Positions 10,678 through 18,148 of a stretch of 64,000 nt of DNA are shown in pieces (positions within the stretch are counted from its first letter, which is position 1; the number at the start of each line of letters is the position of its first letter). The DNA lies in NCBI RefSeq assembly GCF_003286595.3, contig NZ_CP132985.1, forward strand, positions 1 through 64,000, in the 5' to 3' direction. Source of the stretch: Aerococcus mictus (GTDB taxonomy: Bacteria; Bacillota; Bacilli; Lactobacillales; Aerococcaceae). Under the pieces are notes generated by a model. The model saw only the letters and a program-made list of their open reading frames with translations. It made no database searches and was not told where the DNA came from. The position numbers were made by a program, and so were the translations under genes.

Positions 10678-10728
10678 GAGTGTTCCTAAAAGTTGTATTT
10701 TTATCAACTTTAGGAGCACTCTTTTTTT
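10678..10728 (+). terminator. Terminator after gyrA
   Basis: Long hairpin: GAGTG..CCTAAAAGTTG pairs with CAACTTTAGGAGCACTC around an AT-rich loop, followed by T7. Confidence 0.92.
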
Positions 10729-10814
10729 GTTGCAACTTGTTGGGGAGATAAAGGCTCAATTATAATGATTAACAAGGAAATTGTGGCTTATAACAAATAA
10801 TAACCGATTACTTG

Positions 10815-10843
10815 TTGACTTTGTTTCTCAAGTCCTTTACACT
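10815..10843 (+). promoter_or_regulatory. Promoter upstream of the ABC-2 exporter
   Basis: TTGACT at 10815-10820, 17-base spacer, TACACT at 10838-10843. The remaining leader to 11017 is AT-rich and holds a loose inverted repeat (AGTCAG / CTGACT) but no gene. Confidence 0.5.
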
Positions 10844-11017
10844 GAACTTAGTCAGATATATATGACAAAAATTAACTAATAAAGTATATTTATTCCGTAA
10901 TACTGACTATTTATCCATGCTTAGGCTATGAATAGATTTTCCTTTTCTATCGTAATAAAATAGTGATGGATATGTAAGCGGTTTTATCGAATGATTATTA
11001 AGGAGGGAACATTGCCC

Positions 11018-11923
11018 ATGTTAAAAGCACGTCATTTACGTAAGACTTTTGGCGATTTAGTGGCGGTGGATGATGTTTCTTTCGATCTTGAACAAGGCAA
11101 AATCTTGGGCATGATCGGTCGAAACGGGTCAGGAAAGACTACTATTTTCCGCTTGATCTTAAACTTTTTAACCCCAGAGAATGGTGGGGAAGTCTTATGG
11201 AACGACCAACCTATGAGTGACCAGGTTTATGAGACTATTGGTTACCTCCCCGAAGAACGGGGGCTCTATGAGAAGATGACCATTGAGCAACAAATTCTGT
11301 ACTTTGCCCAGCTGCGGGGAATGGAGAAACAGGAGGTTCTTGACCGTATTGATGAGTGGATGGATCGTTTTGAGGTTAAAGGTAAGCGGACGGATAAGAT
11401 CAATAGTCTGTCTAAGGGGAACCAACAAAAGGTTCAATTGATTGCGACCTTGATCCACGAACCCGCCTTTATTATCTTGGACGAACCCTTTTCCGGTTTG
11501 GACCCAGTCAACGCGGACCTCTTGAAGGCTGGGATCTTGTACCTGCGTGATAAGGGCTCATCGATTATTTTCTCCAGTCACAATATGAATAATGTCGAGG
11601 CCATTTGTGACGATATGCTGATGATCCATGACGGCGAGCAAGTCCTCTACGGAAAGATCCGCGAAATTCGGGAAAGCTTCGGCCGGACCCGGATTGAAGT
11701 GGAAGCGCCGGATTGGACCAAGGACCAGTTACAAGCTCTGGAAGGGGTCGACCATGTGGGGATCAAGGAAGATAACTACTACCGCCTCTACCTGACTGAT
11801 GAGTCTTATGGACCAGCTATCTTCCAAACGCTGACCCATGGCAACTATATCCGCCACTTCAGCCAACAACCACCAACACTGGAAGAAATCTTCAAAATGA
11901 AAGCAGGTGGACACAATGAGTAA
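11018..11923 (+). CDS. ABC transporter ATP-binding protein (NatA / YhaQ type)
   Basis: Nucleotide-binding subunit of a two-gene ABC-2 exporter. The 301-residue product carries Walker A GRNGSGKTT near residue 37, a Q-loop, the signature LSKGNQQKVQL near 131 and Walker B FIILDEPFSGLDP near 151, plus a C-terminal extension of about 90 residues typical of this export subfamily. The frame opens at 10991, but AAGGAGGG lies about 10 bases before ATG 11018, which is the better start. It overlaps the permease gene by 8 bases. The substrate is unknown; sodium or drug export is known for relatives. Confidence 0.88.
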   Translation: MLKARHLRKTFGDLVAVDDVSFDLEQGKILGMIGRNGSGKTTIFRLILNFLTPENGGEVLWNDQPMSDQVYETIGYLPEERGLYEKMTIEQQILYFAQLRGMEKQEVLDRIDEWMDRFEVKGKRTDKINSLSKGNQQKVQLIATLIHEPAFIILDEPFSGLDPVNADLLKAGILYLRDKGSSIIFSSHNMNNVEAICDDMLMIHDGEQVLYGKIREIRESFGRTRIEVEAPDWTKDQLQALEGVDHVGIKEDNYYRLYLTDESYGPAIFQTLTHGNYIRHFSQQPPTLEEIFKMKAGGHNE

Positions 11924-13220
11924 ATTATGGGTCGTTATTCGCCAAGTCTATCGTAAGAATGTCAAATCAGGATCCTTTATCTTTATGGTCCTCTCTCCCC
12001 TTATCTTTATCGGGATTATTGCTGCGGTGGCCTACTTTGTTTCCCAGAGTGAAACGAGTTCGCCGGACCAAATTGCAGTTGTTGATGCAGACCCTGGGAT
12101 GGTCCAAGTCCTCAAGACCATGGATAATCATAACGTGGCCTTCAACTTTGACCAAAATCAAGACCAAGCCCGTCAAGCCCTAGCTGACGGCGAAGTCGAT
12201 GGGATGCTGAAGTTGAACCAGGAAGATGGTCAGCTCAAAGCGACTTATTACGGGAAGAGCAATCTAGGCCAAAATGCCAAGGTGAACCTGCAACAAACCT
12301 TGAGCCAGTACCAAATGATGGTCAATGCCCAGGCTGCTGGGATTGCCCCTGACCAACTCCAAAGTCTGATGACTGCCCAAGTACCGATTGAAGAAGTCTC
12401 CATCAATGTCAAAGAGGACGGCAGCGTTGCTGAAGAAAACAAGGACGCCATGAATGAGATGGGACGGACTGGGGTCGCTTCCATGGCTGCCTTTATCATC
12501 TTCTACTTCCTGATGTTCTTTATTAATATCATCATCCAAGAAGTGGCAGCCGAAAAAGGCTCACGGATTATGGAAATTATCCTCTCCAGTATTCCTGCTA
12601 AGACTCATTTCTACGGCAAACTCTTGGGAGTGGTACTCATGATCCTGACCCAAGTTGGGATCTATGTCCTCCTCTTTATCCTATGGCGGATCTTATCCAC
12701 CCAATTCGGCATTCTCAGCCTACCGGAGGAAATTACCCAGGCCTTTGATATCAAAGCCTTCCTCTCCAATAACTTGACCATGTTACTGATCAGCGGGCTC
12801 CTCGCTTTGATGGGGATTGTGACCTATATTGCCTTAGCTGCTTTCCTAGGCTCCTTGGTGACCAAGACCGAAGATGCCCAAAAGGTGTCCCAACCCGTGA
12901 TCTGGTTAGGTCTGATCGGTTTCTATATTGGAATCTTTGGCCAACAGGCTGGAACCGATACCGCCTTCTACCGGATCTCCTCACAGATTCCTTTCTTTAC
13001 GCCTTTCGTGATGCCTTTCCGTTTAGCGGATCATTCAGTGGAATGGCCGGGAGTCATTATGGCCATTGTGGTTTCTCTAATAACCATGGTACTGATCTTT
13101 ATCTTTGCCACTACCCTCTACAAGAGCAATGTCTTGGCTTACAGTGATAAGGGACCTTGGGATACCTTCAAGCAATCCATTTCTCTCTGGAAGAGCGAAC
13201 GCCAAGTCAATACTAAATAA
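11916..13220 (+). CDS. ABC-2 type permease (NatB / YhaP type)
   Basis: Membrane subunit paired with the preceding ATPase. The 434-residue product has one N-terminal membrane segment (about residues 20-42), a large extracytoplasmic domain of about 150 residues rich in Q and D, then about five or six hydrophobic segments from about residue 190 onward, including the conserved EVAAEKGSRIMEIILSS motif between the first two. This is the ABC2_membrane_3 architecture. It starts at ATG 11916, inside the end of the ATPase gene, so translation is coupled. A terminator follows. The substrate cannot be told. Confidence 0.85.
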   Translation: MSKLWVVIRQVYRKNVKSGSFIFMVLSPLIFIGIIAAVAYFVSQSETSSPDQIAVVDADPGMVQVLKTMDNHNVAFNFDQNQDQARQALADGEVDGMLKLNQEDGQLKATYYGKSNLGQNAKVNLQQTLSQYQMMVNAQAAGIAPDQLQSLMTAQVPIEEVSINVKEDGSVAEENKDAMNEMGRTGVASMAAFIIFYFLMFFINIIIQEVAAEKGSRIMEIILSSIPAKTHFYGKLLGVVLMILTQVGIYVLLFILWRILSTQFGILSLPEEITQAFDIKAFLSNNLTMLLISGLLALMGIVTYIALAAFLGSLVTKTEDAQKVSQPVIWLGLIGFYIGIFGQQAGTDTAFYRISSQIPFFTPFVMPFRLADHSVEWPGVIMAIVVSLITMVLIFIFATTLYKSNVLAYSDKGPWDTFKQSISLWKSERQVNTK

Positions 13221-13243
13221 TCAAGCACTCAAAACGTAAACAA

Positions 13244-13276
13244 AAAACCATGTAGGTAAAAACTTACATGGTTTTT
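13244..13276 (+). terminator. Terminator after the ABC-2 permease
   Basis: Stem AAAAACCATGTAGG / CTTACATGGTTTTT with an A-rich loop; it also works on the minus strand. Confidence 0.8.
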
Positions 13277-13348
13277 CTATTTTATCGGGTAATTTTATTG
13301 GCAAAGGGTTACACTATAGGAGATTAAAAACAATGAGGGAGGATTATG

Positions 13349-13837
13349 ATGCAAATCAGACCGGTGAGAAAAGAGGATAGTCAGGCTTTAGCGGATATTT
13401 ATCGTTATTATGTGGAGGAGACTACTTTTACCTTTGAAGAAGTGCCGCCAACTAGTGAGGAAATGGCTGAGCGGATTCATTCAATTGCCCAAGATTTTCC
13501 CTACTATGTTGCTTGTAATGACCAAGGACAGGTCTTGGCCTACGCCTATGCCCACCCCTTCCATGAGCGTTCTGCCTACCGCTATAGCGCTGAGATCTCC
13601 ATCTACAGCCAAGTCAATAAAAGCGAGAAAGGACTAGGTACCGCCCTCTATCAGACGGTGGAGCGGGATTTGAAGGCCCAAGGGATAAAAACCATCTTGG
13701 CTCTAGTAACTGCGGATAACCAGGTCAGTATCAACTTCCACCAAAAAAATGGTTACCAATTAGTGGGTCACTTGCACCAGGTGGGCTATAAATTTGACCA
13801 GTGGCTAGATACTGTCTATTTGGAAAAACATATTTAA
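13349..13837 (+). CDS. GNAT acetyltransferase (phosphinothricin/methionine sulfone type)
   Basis: 162-residue GNAT-family N-acetyltransferase. The start (QIRPVRKEDSQALADIYRYY), the ETTFTFEEVPPT segment, the AYAYAHPFHERSAYRYSAE strand and the CoA-binding loop region SEKGLGTALYQT resemble the Pat/MddA group that acetylates amino-acid analogues such as methionine sulfone. The FHQKNGYQLVGHLHQVGYKFDQWLD end is typical. Two ATGs occur at 13346 and 13349; GGGAGG spacing favours the second. It is a single-gene unit with its own terminator. The substrate is inferred from family resemblance only. Confidence 0.82.
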   Translation: MQIRPVRKEDSQALADIYRYYVEETTFTFEEVPPTSEEMAERIHSIAQDFPYYVACNDQGQVLAYAYAHPFHERSAYRYSAEISIYSQVNKSEKGLGTALYQTVERDLKAQGIKTILALVTADNQVSINFHQKNGYQLVGHLHQVGYKFDQWLDTVYLEKHI

Positions 13838-13844
13838 GGTATGC

Positions 13845-13876
13845 AAAAAGGAGAGACTTTGAAGCCTCTCCTTTTT
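13845..13876 (+). terminator. Terminator after the GNAT gene
   Basis: Perfect stem AAAAAGGAGAG / CTCTCCTTTTT with a 10-base loop. Confidence 0.9.
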
Positions 13877-13885
13877 GTGTCTTGG

Positions 13886-14139
13886 TGTGACTGTCACACT
13901 CTTTAGTTGAGTTCGGACGCCAAACTTGAAGTCATTTCAAAAAATTCCAACGCACAGACTTGCTGTGCTTATGGTATTTTCCTCCAATGATTCAAGTTTC
14001 TGACGGCGTCCTCACATCCTTATCAAACGTGCTCCGGGTGCAGATCGATCTCCACTTCACTAAAGAGCAAGAAATTCTTTTCAAGAATTTTTGCTCTTTA
14101 ACTCCAGTGGTATCGATCTTTAGTGCACCCGTCGCACTC
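13886..14139 (-). repeat. Dispersed intergenic repeat, copy 1
   Basis: Read on the minus strand, this copy starts with GAGTGCGAC and ends GAGTGTGACAGTCACA. It contains the shared block: AAGGATGTGAGGACGCC, ACTTGAAT.., the hairpin GCACAGcaagtCTGTGC, TGACTTCAAG and GAACTCAACT. It also holds a 95-base imperfect palindrome (14036-14130) whose core AAAGAGCAAGAAATTCTT pairs with AAGAATTTTTGCTCTTT. Related copies lie at 23.9 and 62.2 kb. No coding capacity is evident. Confidence 0.75.
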
Positions 14140-14141
14140 TA

Positions 14142-14169
14142 TTTATGCAGGCGATGGGATTTGAACCCA
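14142..14169. other. attL of the island
   Basis: 28 bases identical to 19709-19736, starting TTTATGCAGGCG and ending TTTGAACCCA. This is only the TpsiC-arm and acceptor end of tRNA-Leu; the full tRNA is at the other end, as expected for integration into a tRNA 3' end. Confidence 0.9.
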
Positions 14170-14231
14170 TATCTATTAAAAAGGCTATCATAACAAGGTT
14201 TATAAGCAATTATATGATTAGTATTCTAAAA

Positions 14232-14251
14232 TTTGCGTGATATTTACGTGA
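14232..14251 (+). repeat. Candidate integrase arm-type sites, left end
   Basis: Two 9-mers, TTTGCGTGA at 14232 and TTTACGTGA at 14243, spaced exactly 11 bases apart. The same motif occurs three times with the same 11-base period at the right end (19593-19623). Short phased repeats near both att sites are typical of arm-binding sites for the N-terminal domain of tyrosine integrases. Confidence 0.7.
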
Positions 14252-14256
14252 TAAAT

Positions 14257-15405
14257 CTAAAAATTGACGTATTTAGCGAATTTATTAGCTGATTTTTCTC
14301 TACTTTGTGGTGTAACGTGCGTGTATATATTCATGGTGGTTTGGATATCGGCATGGCCTAGTCTTTCCATAACCTCTTTTATTGGAACACCAGACTCAAA
14401 GAGCAAAGAACAATGCGTATGCCTAAAGCCATGTATATTAATCATAGGTAATTCATTACTTTTACAAAAGCGGTAAAGAAAATTTCTAGGAGCAGATTGA
14501 TTAATTGGAAAATTTATATCTGCTTTTCTGAATAGGAACTGATCGGAACTTAGTAGATTTTGCCCTAACTTTAAAAACTCTTGAGCTTGTTTCTTTTTCC
14601 ATTGGTGAATAACGGATAGCGTGTTTTGATCAATGCCTATTGTCCTTATACTACTTTCGTTTTTAGGTCTGCCTATGTATAGACCGTCATTACCACGGCT
14701 TAGCGACTTGTTGACTGATAAAGTTGATTCTTTAAAGTTAATATCATTCCAAGTCAGCGCTAAGGCTTCACCACGTCTTAGCCCTGTAAAAGCTAATATT
14801 CTAAAAAAGCAATACCACATAGGCTTATTTGATTTTTCAAGGATTCTTAGGAATTCCTCTAGTTCGTCTTTATTGTAGAAATCCCGATCACGACTAGGCG
14901 AATAATACTCTATTTTTTTCTTAGGAATGATGACTTTATCGCAAGGATTAGTAAAAATATAATCCATGGTTACAGCGTATTTCATTAATCGCTTGAGTAA
15001 GTTAAAAATCTCCTTGTGTTTTTTATATCTCTTGTGCCATTCATTGACGAGATTTTGAATAGTTCGCGTTTTAAGCTTGTCAATTTTTATTTTTCCAAGT
15101 GATGGTAAGATATGCAATTTAAAATTAGTCATTGTTACTCTTAAGGTACTCTTCTGCACGTCAAGCTTATATTGATCTAGCCATTCATGATATAATTGTT
15201 CTACATTTAAAGAATTATTTTGCAAGTCCAGATCGCTATCAAACAAGTTTTGTCGCTGTTTGTAGTAATCAACGGCTTGCTTTTTTGTTTTGAAGCCTCT
15301 TTTAGAAATTTGTACTTGCTTACCTGTTTCCTCATCAAGGCCTAAATAAGCTTTAACCTCCCAAAATTTACCTTTGGAATTGCTATATTGCTTATAAGTA
15401 GCCAT
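14257..15405 (-). CDS. int: Tyrosine recombinase / phage integrase
   Basis: Catalyses integration and excision at the tRNA-Leu att site. The 382-residue product has an N-terminal AP2-like arm-binding domain (KQYSNSKGKFWEVKAYLG...), a SAM-like core-binding domain (NVEQLYHEWLDQYK...) and a catalytic domain with Arg in TGLRRGEALALTW, HGFRHTHCSLLFESG, GHADIQTT and the nucleophile Tyr in MNIYTHV. ATG 15405 is preceded by AAAGGAG. It is transcribed toward attL and ends within 90 bases of it, next to the arm-type repeats. Confidence 0.95.
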   Translation of the reverse strand: MATYKQYSNSKGKFWEVKAYLGLDEETGKQVQISKRGFKTKKQAVDYYKQRQNLFDSDLDLQNNSLNVEQLYHEWLDQYKLDVQKSTLRVTMTNFKLHILPSLGKIKIDKLKTRTIQNLVNEWHKRYKKHKEIFNLLKRLMKYAVTMDYIFTNPCDKVIIPKKKIEYYSPSRDRDFYNKDELEEFLRILEKSNKPMWYCFFRILAFTGLRRGEALALTWNDINFKESTLSVNKSLSRGNDGLYIGRPKNESSIRTIGIDQNTLSVIHQWKKKQAQEFLKLGQNLLSSDQFLFRKADINFPINQSAPRNFLYRFCKSNELPMINIHGFRHTHCSLLFESGVPIKEVMERLGHADIQTTMNIYTHVTPQSREKSANKFAKYVNF

Positions 15406-15426
15406 GTTGATCTCCTTTCACTATAT

Positions 15427-15452
15427 GCTCCCAAGCTTTATGAAAGAAGAAA
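15427..15452 (+). repeat. 26-bp island repeat, copy 1
   Basis: GCTCCCAAGCTTTATGAAAG plus AAGAAA, identical to 16873-16898. A diverged inverted copy lies at 19552-19578 and a partial one at about 19672. This copy sits just upstream of the integrase ribosome binding site, so it may be a regulatory or recombination site. Confidence 0.75.
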
Positions 15453-15459
15453 ATCGTGT

Positions 15460-16275
15460 CTATAATTCATCTTTTTGTTTAATGTACTCAGAAATAATTT
15501 CTCCCGATTTCTTTAAATAGGTATCGGTTAGTGAGGATAGTTGAGATTCATAGTACTCTTCTATGGCGACCCTTTTAATGGTTTCTAAGTCCGTTTTATA
15601 ATCATCTTCAAGTCCGTCTTCCTGCTCAATATAGTAATTAAGGATATTTTCTAGGCTTTTGTCCTCAAAAATGTTGGAATAGGAATTTTGTTTTAAAAAA
15701 GATTTTATATGAACATATTTTTCTACTAAGTCAAGAGTTTGTCGGCGGGAAATCTTTTGTTCAAAATACATACACCCATAGCGAATAATTTTTTCTGCGT
15801 CATAAGGAACAGGATCTTCTTTATAAAATTCTTTTATCCAATCTACTATATCTCCTATTTCGCCGCTTAGCATAAAAACAAGGTCATCCGTTTGAAAAAA
15901 ATTTTTCTTATCAACGTCATTAAACTTTGCAGGAATATATTTTTTTTCTTCTCCTGTTATAAAAACGCGTGTCATAGCGTGATTCATAAAGTCTATAGCT
16001 AATTCTCTTAGACGACTATCCCTTTCAATTTCGTCTGTTAAGGTTTCAAAAATAAAAGAATCAATATTACCATATAGTAATTCATTAACAGAAATATTTC
16101 CTAGGTCTGCAATGTCTTTAATACGTTCTTCATTGGGTATTACTTGACCAGTTTCCCATTTATTAACAAGGCTACCTGTAGCTTTAAATAATTTGCCAAA
16201 TTCTGTTTTATTGAGCCCTAAATTTCTTCTTATAGACTCAATGCGTAACCCCAAATCTACGCTCTTTATCTTCAT
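15460..16275 (-). CDS. XRE-family repressor, Stl-like layout
   Basis: Probable master repressor of the island. The 271-residue product has an N-terminal helix-turn-helix (about residues 8-65; LGLNKTEFGKLFKATGSLVNKWE) and a long C-terminal region of charged helices with no serine-peptidase signature, so it is not a self-cleaving CI. Length and layout recall the Stl repressors of staphylococcal PICIs, which are released by binding a helper-phage protein; that mode here is inference. It is divergent from the small xre gene, and the spacer holds two copies of a 13-bp operator-like motif. The start is supported by GGAGGAGG-type bases just upstream. Confidence 0.75.
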   Translation of the reverse strand: MKIKSVDLGLRIESIRRNLGLNKTEFGKLFKATGSLVNKWETGQVIPNEERIKDIADLGNISVNELLYGNIDSFIFETLTDEIERDSRLRELAIDFMNHAMTRVFITGEEKKYIPAKFNDVDKKNFFQTDDLVFMLSGEIGDIVDWIKEFYKEDPVPYDAEKIIRYGCMYFEQKISRRQTLDLVEKYVHIKSFLKQNSYSNIFEDKSLENILNYYIEQEDGLEDDYKTDLETIKRVAIEEYYESQLSSLTDTYLKKSGEIISEYIKQKDEL

Positions 16276-16335
16276 AAAACCTCCTCCTTGTAGTTTGATT
16301 ATACATTAGGTTGACTTAAATATGAATAGAAAACC

Positions 16336-16348
16336 GTCATAAATAGTC
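16336..16348 (+). promoter_or_regulatory. Operator-like motif, copy 1
   Basis: GTCATAAATAGTC followed by ATTTAATTATT, in the divergent spacer between the repressor and xre genes. It matches copies 2 and 3 with one mismatch. Confidence 0.6.
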
Positions 16349-16404
16349 ATTTAATTATTGACGATGGATTTTTTTAATGCTAAATTATAGTTATAGAGAT
16401 CTGT

Positions 16405-16417
16405 GACTATTCATGAC
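16405..16417 (-). promoter_or_regulatory. Operator-like motif, copy 2
   Basis: GACTATTCATGAC, the exact reverse complement of copy 3. It lies about 20 bases upstream of the small xre start. Confidence 0.6.
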
Positions 16418-16436
16418 GAAAATTGGAGGTGATGAG

Positions 16437-16652
16437 ATGAACAAAGTTCTAGGGTATAGAAAAATGCTAGGCATAACTCAACAAGAAATGGCTCAAAAAT
16501 TAAATATAGGCATTGTTGCATATAGAAATAAAGAAAGAGGTTTAAATCAATTTAAAGAAAAAGAAATGATCGATATTTTAAAGATTTATACGAATAAAAT
16601 TCCTAATTTAACATTAAATGATATTTTTTTAGACAGAAACAGTCATGAATAG
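16437..16652 (+). CDS. Small XRE-family DNA-binding protein (Cro-like)
   Basis: 71-residue protein that is almost entirely a helix-turn-helix domain (MLGITQQEMAQKLNIGIVAYRNKERG). Its place, divergent from the larger repressor and first in the rightward operon, suggests a Cro-like or activator role. ATG 16437 follows TTGGAGGTGATGAG. The open frame extends 8 codons further upstream, but this start has the good ribosome site. The third operator motif overlaps its stop codon. Confidence 0.75.
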   Translation: MNKVLGYRKMLGITQQEMAQKLNIGIVAYRNKERGLNQFKEKEMIDILKIYTNKIPNLTLNDIFLDRNSHE

Positions 16653-16654
16653 TC
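16642..16654 (+). promoter_or_regulatory. Operator-like motif, copy 3
   Basis: GTCATGAATAGTC followed by ATTTTAATTATT, overlapping the xre stop codon. The tail after the 13-mer also resembles that of copy 1. Confidence 0.55.
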
Positions 16655-16693
16655 ATTTTAATTATTTATTACCTTTTTTAGGAGGTGAAAAAG

Positions 16694-16726
16694 ATGAACT
16701 TTAGTAAATGGATAGATTGCTATTAA
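16694..16726 (+). CDS. Ten-codon open frame with strong ribosome site
   Basis: Encodes MNFSKWIDCY after TAGGAGGTGAAAAAG, one of the best ribosome sites in the island. It could be the start of a decayed gene (for example an excisionase cut by an early stop), a leader peptide, or a real micropeptide. No extension is possible in this frame. Low confidence as a functional gene. Confidence 0.3.
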   Translation: MNFSKWIDCY

Positions 16727-16872
16727 TGTAAGCTAAAAAATAAGCTTCAATCGATATACTTGCCTTATAAATGCATTTTACAAGGGTATTTAGCCCGTTA
16801 AGCATCACTAAGGGAAAAGTATGTATTAAGTCTAAAATCAGTCTTTAAACAGGCTTAAAAGAAGAATAGAAC

Positions 16873-16898
16873 GCTCCCAAGCTTTATGAAAGAAGAAA
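16873..16898 (+). repeat. 26-bp island repeat, copy 2
   Basis: Identical in 26 bases and orientation to 15427-15452. The two copies enclose the repressor/xre control module. Confidence 0.75.
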
Positions 16899-16912
16899 TT
16901 TTTAGAGGGTAT

Positions 16913-16983
16913 AAAAAAAGCCATTGCTAAGGACAAATTCAGCAATGGCAAGGCAATTTGATTGTAGTTTATGCCTATACCCT
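16913..16983 (-). ncRNA. Candidate minus-strand small RNA in the replication leader
   Basis: Read on the minus strand, an extended -10 (TGCTAAAAT, about 16985-16994 in plus coordinates) is followed about 70 bases later by a perfect 9-bp hairpin GCCATTGCT / AGCAATGGC (16920-16928 with 16941-16949) and a run of seven T. No minus-strand gene lies upstream that would need this terminator. A 10-bp inverted repeat (16904-16913 with 16976-16985) brackets it, and GTTTATGC / GCATAAAC (16967-16974 with 16993-17000) overlaps it. It is antisense to the leader of the 96-residue gene and the replisome organizer, a typical place for a copy-control RNA. Confidence 0.5.
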
Positions 16984-17018
16984 CTTATTTTAGCATAAAC
17001 GAAAGAAGAGGTAAGAAG

Positions 17019-17309
17019 ATGAAAGCAAGAAAGCTTATTAACCAAGTAGAGAATGTTTATAATGACCTATCGCCTATTAGGAGTGCCATAAATGAAGCAG
17101 AAGACTACTTAAATAAAGTAAATAGTGCCAAATCTGATAAAACCATGCTAACGAGCCTAGCTAGCTTAGCCCGTCACTATCAAGATTTACTTTACTTAGC
17201 AGATAACTCATTATTTAGAGTTTTATCGGACTTTGAAGACCTTTTTAACGGGTATTACCATGATGACCAAGGTGCCCTAAATAAGTACGGTGACCAAGAT
17301 GGCGAATAA
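17019..17309 (+). CDS. Hypothetical island protein, 96 residues
   Basis: Not recognised. Mostly helical, charged and soluble-looking (KLINQVENVYNDLSPIRSAINEAEDYL), with no membrane segment or signal peptide. The frame is open from 16971, but the AGAGGTAAGAAG ribosome site points to ATG 17019. Its stop overlaps the replisome-organizer start by about 11 bases, suggesting coupled translation and a role in replication control, which is inference. Confidence 0.6.
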   Translation: MKARKLINQVENVYNDLSPIRSAINEAEDYLNKVNSAKSDKTMLTSLASLARHYQDLLYLADNSLFRVLSDFEDLFNGYYHDDQGALNKYGDQDGE

Positions 17310-18087
17310 GCGAATGTTTTCAAAGCAAGTTACTCAAACAGATCAATTCTTGGACTTGCCATTAAGCGCCCAAAGCCTCTATTTTCACTTAAACATGCAA
17401 GGCGATGACGATGGTTTTTTAAATAACTATAAAATGACTATGCGAATGATAGGAGCTAGCAAAGAGGATTTACAAGCCTTAATCGATTCAGCGTTTATTA
17501 TTAACTTTGCTAGTGGAGTAATTTGTATTAGGCATTGGAAATTAAATAATACGCTTCAAAACGATAGATATAGTGAAACACTATTTCAAGGTGAGTTCGC
17601 ACAAGTTGAAGAAAGAAATAAGGTTTATTTTTTAAAGAGTAATGATGATGATAGCCAATGGAACCAAATTGGATCCAAGATGGATCCTCAACATAACATA
17701 ACAGAACATAACATAGCTAAGCCTAACTTAACAGAGTCTAGCATAGCTAAGAACAACGTAACCGAAAAGAACCAACATAACCAAACTAAGATTAACCAAG
17801 GGAAACAAAGCGACCAAGTTGGTCAAGACATAGAGGACAAGGCTAATGATTCTTCTTCTCATTATGGCGAGATTTGCAAGGCTTTAAAAAGGGATTACCT
17901 TGACTATATTAATCAATCCTTAGGTACTCAATTTAGCAATGATGAAGAGAATAGTAAGGTCTTGAACGGGTTATATAATGACTATGGCCAATCAAGGGAA
18001 CAGTTAATGAAAGTCATTAAGCAAAAGGTGAATGAGTGGCAAGGAATTAGTTCTGTTCCTAAAACACTTCAAGCTATCTTTTCATGA
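17299..18087 (+). CDS. Phage-type replisome organizer / replication initiator
   Basis: Probably starts island replication by binding an internal origin and recruiting host helicase. The 262-residue product has an N-terminal winged-helix domain seen in Firmicutes phage replication proteins (MANKRMFSKQVTQTDQFLDL, then SLYFHLNMQGDDDGF), an N/K/Q-rich linker with three 10-residue repeats (about 133-162), and a C-terminal block (YINQSLGTQF...KQKVNEWQG...PKTLQAIF) like the conserved phage C-terminal domain. ATG 17299 overlaps the previous gene. The linker DNA is a candidate origin, as in other phages whose origin lies inside the initiator gene. Confidence 0.8.
   Translation: MANKRMFSKQVTQTDQFLDLPLSAQSLYFHLNMQGDDDGFLNNYKMTMRMIGASKEDLQALIDSAFIINFASGVICIRHWKLNNTLQNDRYSETLFQGEFAQVEERNKVYFLKSNDDDSQWNQIGSKMDPQHNITEHNIAKPNLTESSIAKNNVTEKNQHNQTKINQGKQSDQVGQDIEDKANDSSSHYGEICKALKRDYLDYINQSLGTQFSNDEENSKVLNGLYNDYGQSREQLMKVIKQKVNEWQGISSVPKTLQAIFS
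17700..17789 (+). repeat. Three 30-bp repeats inside the replication gene (candidate origin)
   Basis: Units start at 17700 (AACAGAACATAACATAGCTA), 17730 (AACAGAGTCTAGCATAGCTA) and 17760 (AACCGA..., weaker). The first two share AACAGA, the phase of CATAGCTAAG and the period exactly. They encode NITEHNIAKP, NLTESSIAKN and NVTEKNQHNQ. Iterons inside an initiator gene are typical of phage origins. Confidence 0.55.
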
Positions 18088-18148
18088 TGTAAGGAATATG
18101 TTTATTTTTGAGAGCTAAATAGAGTAATTTCTAGAAAGGGTTAAGGCT

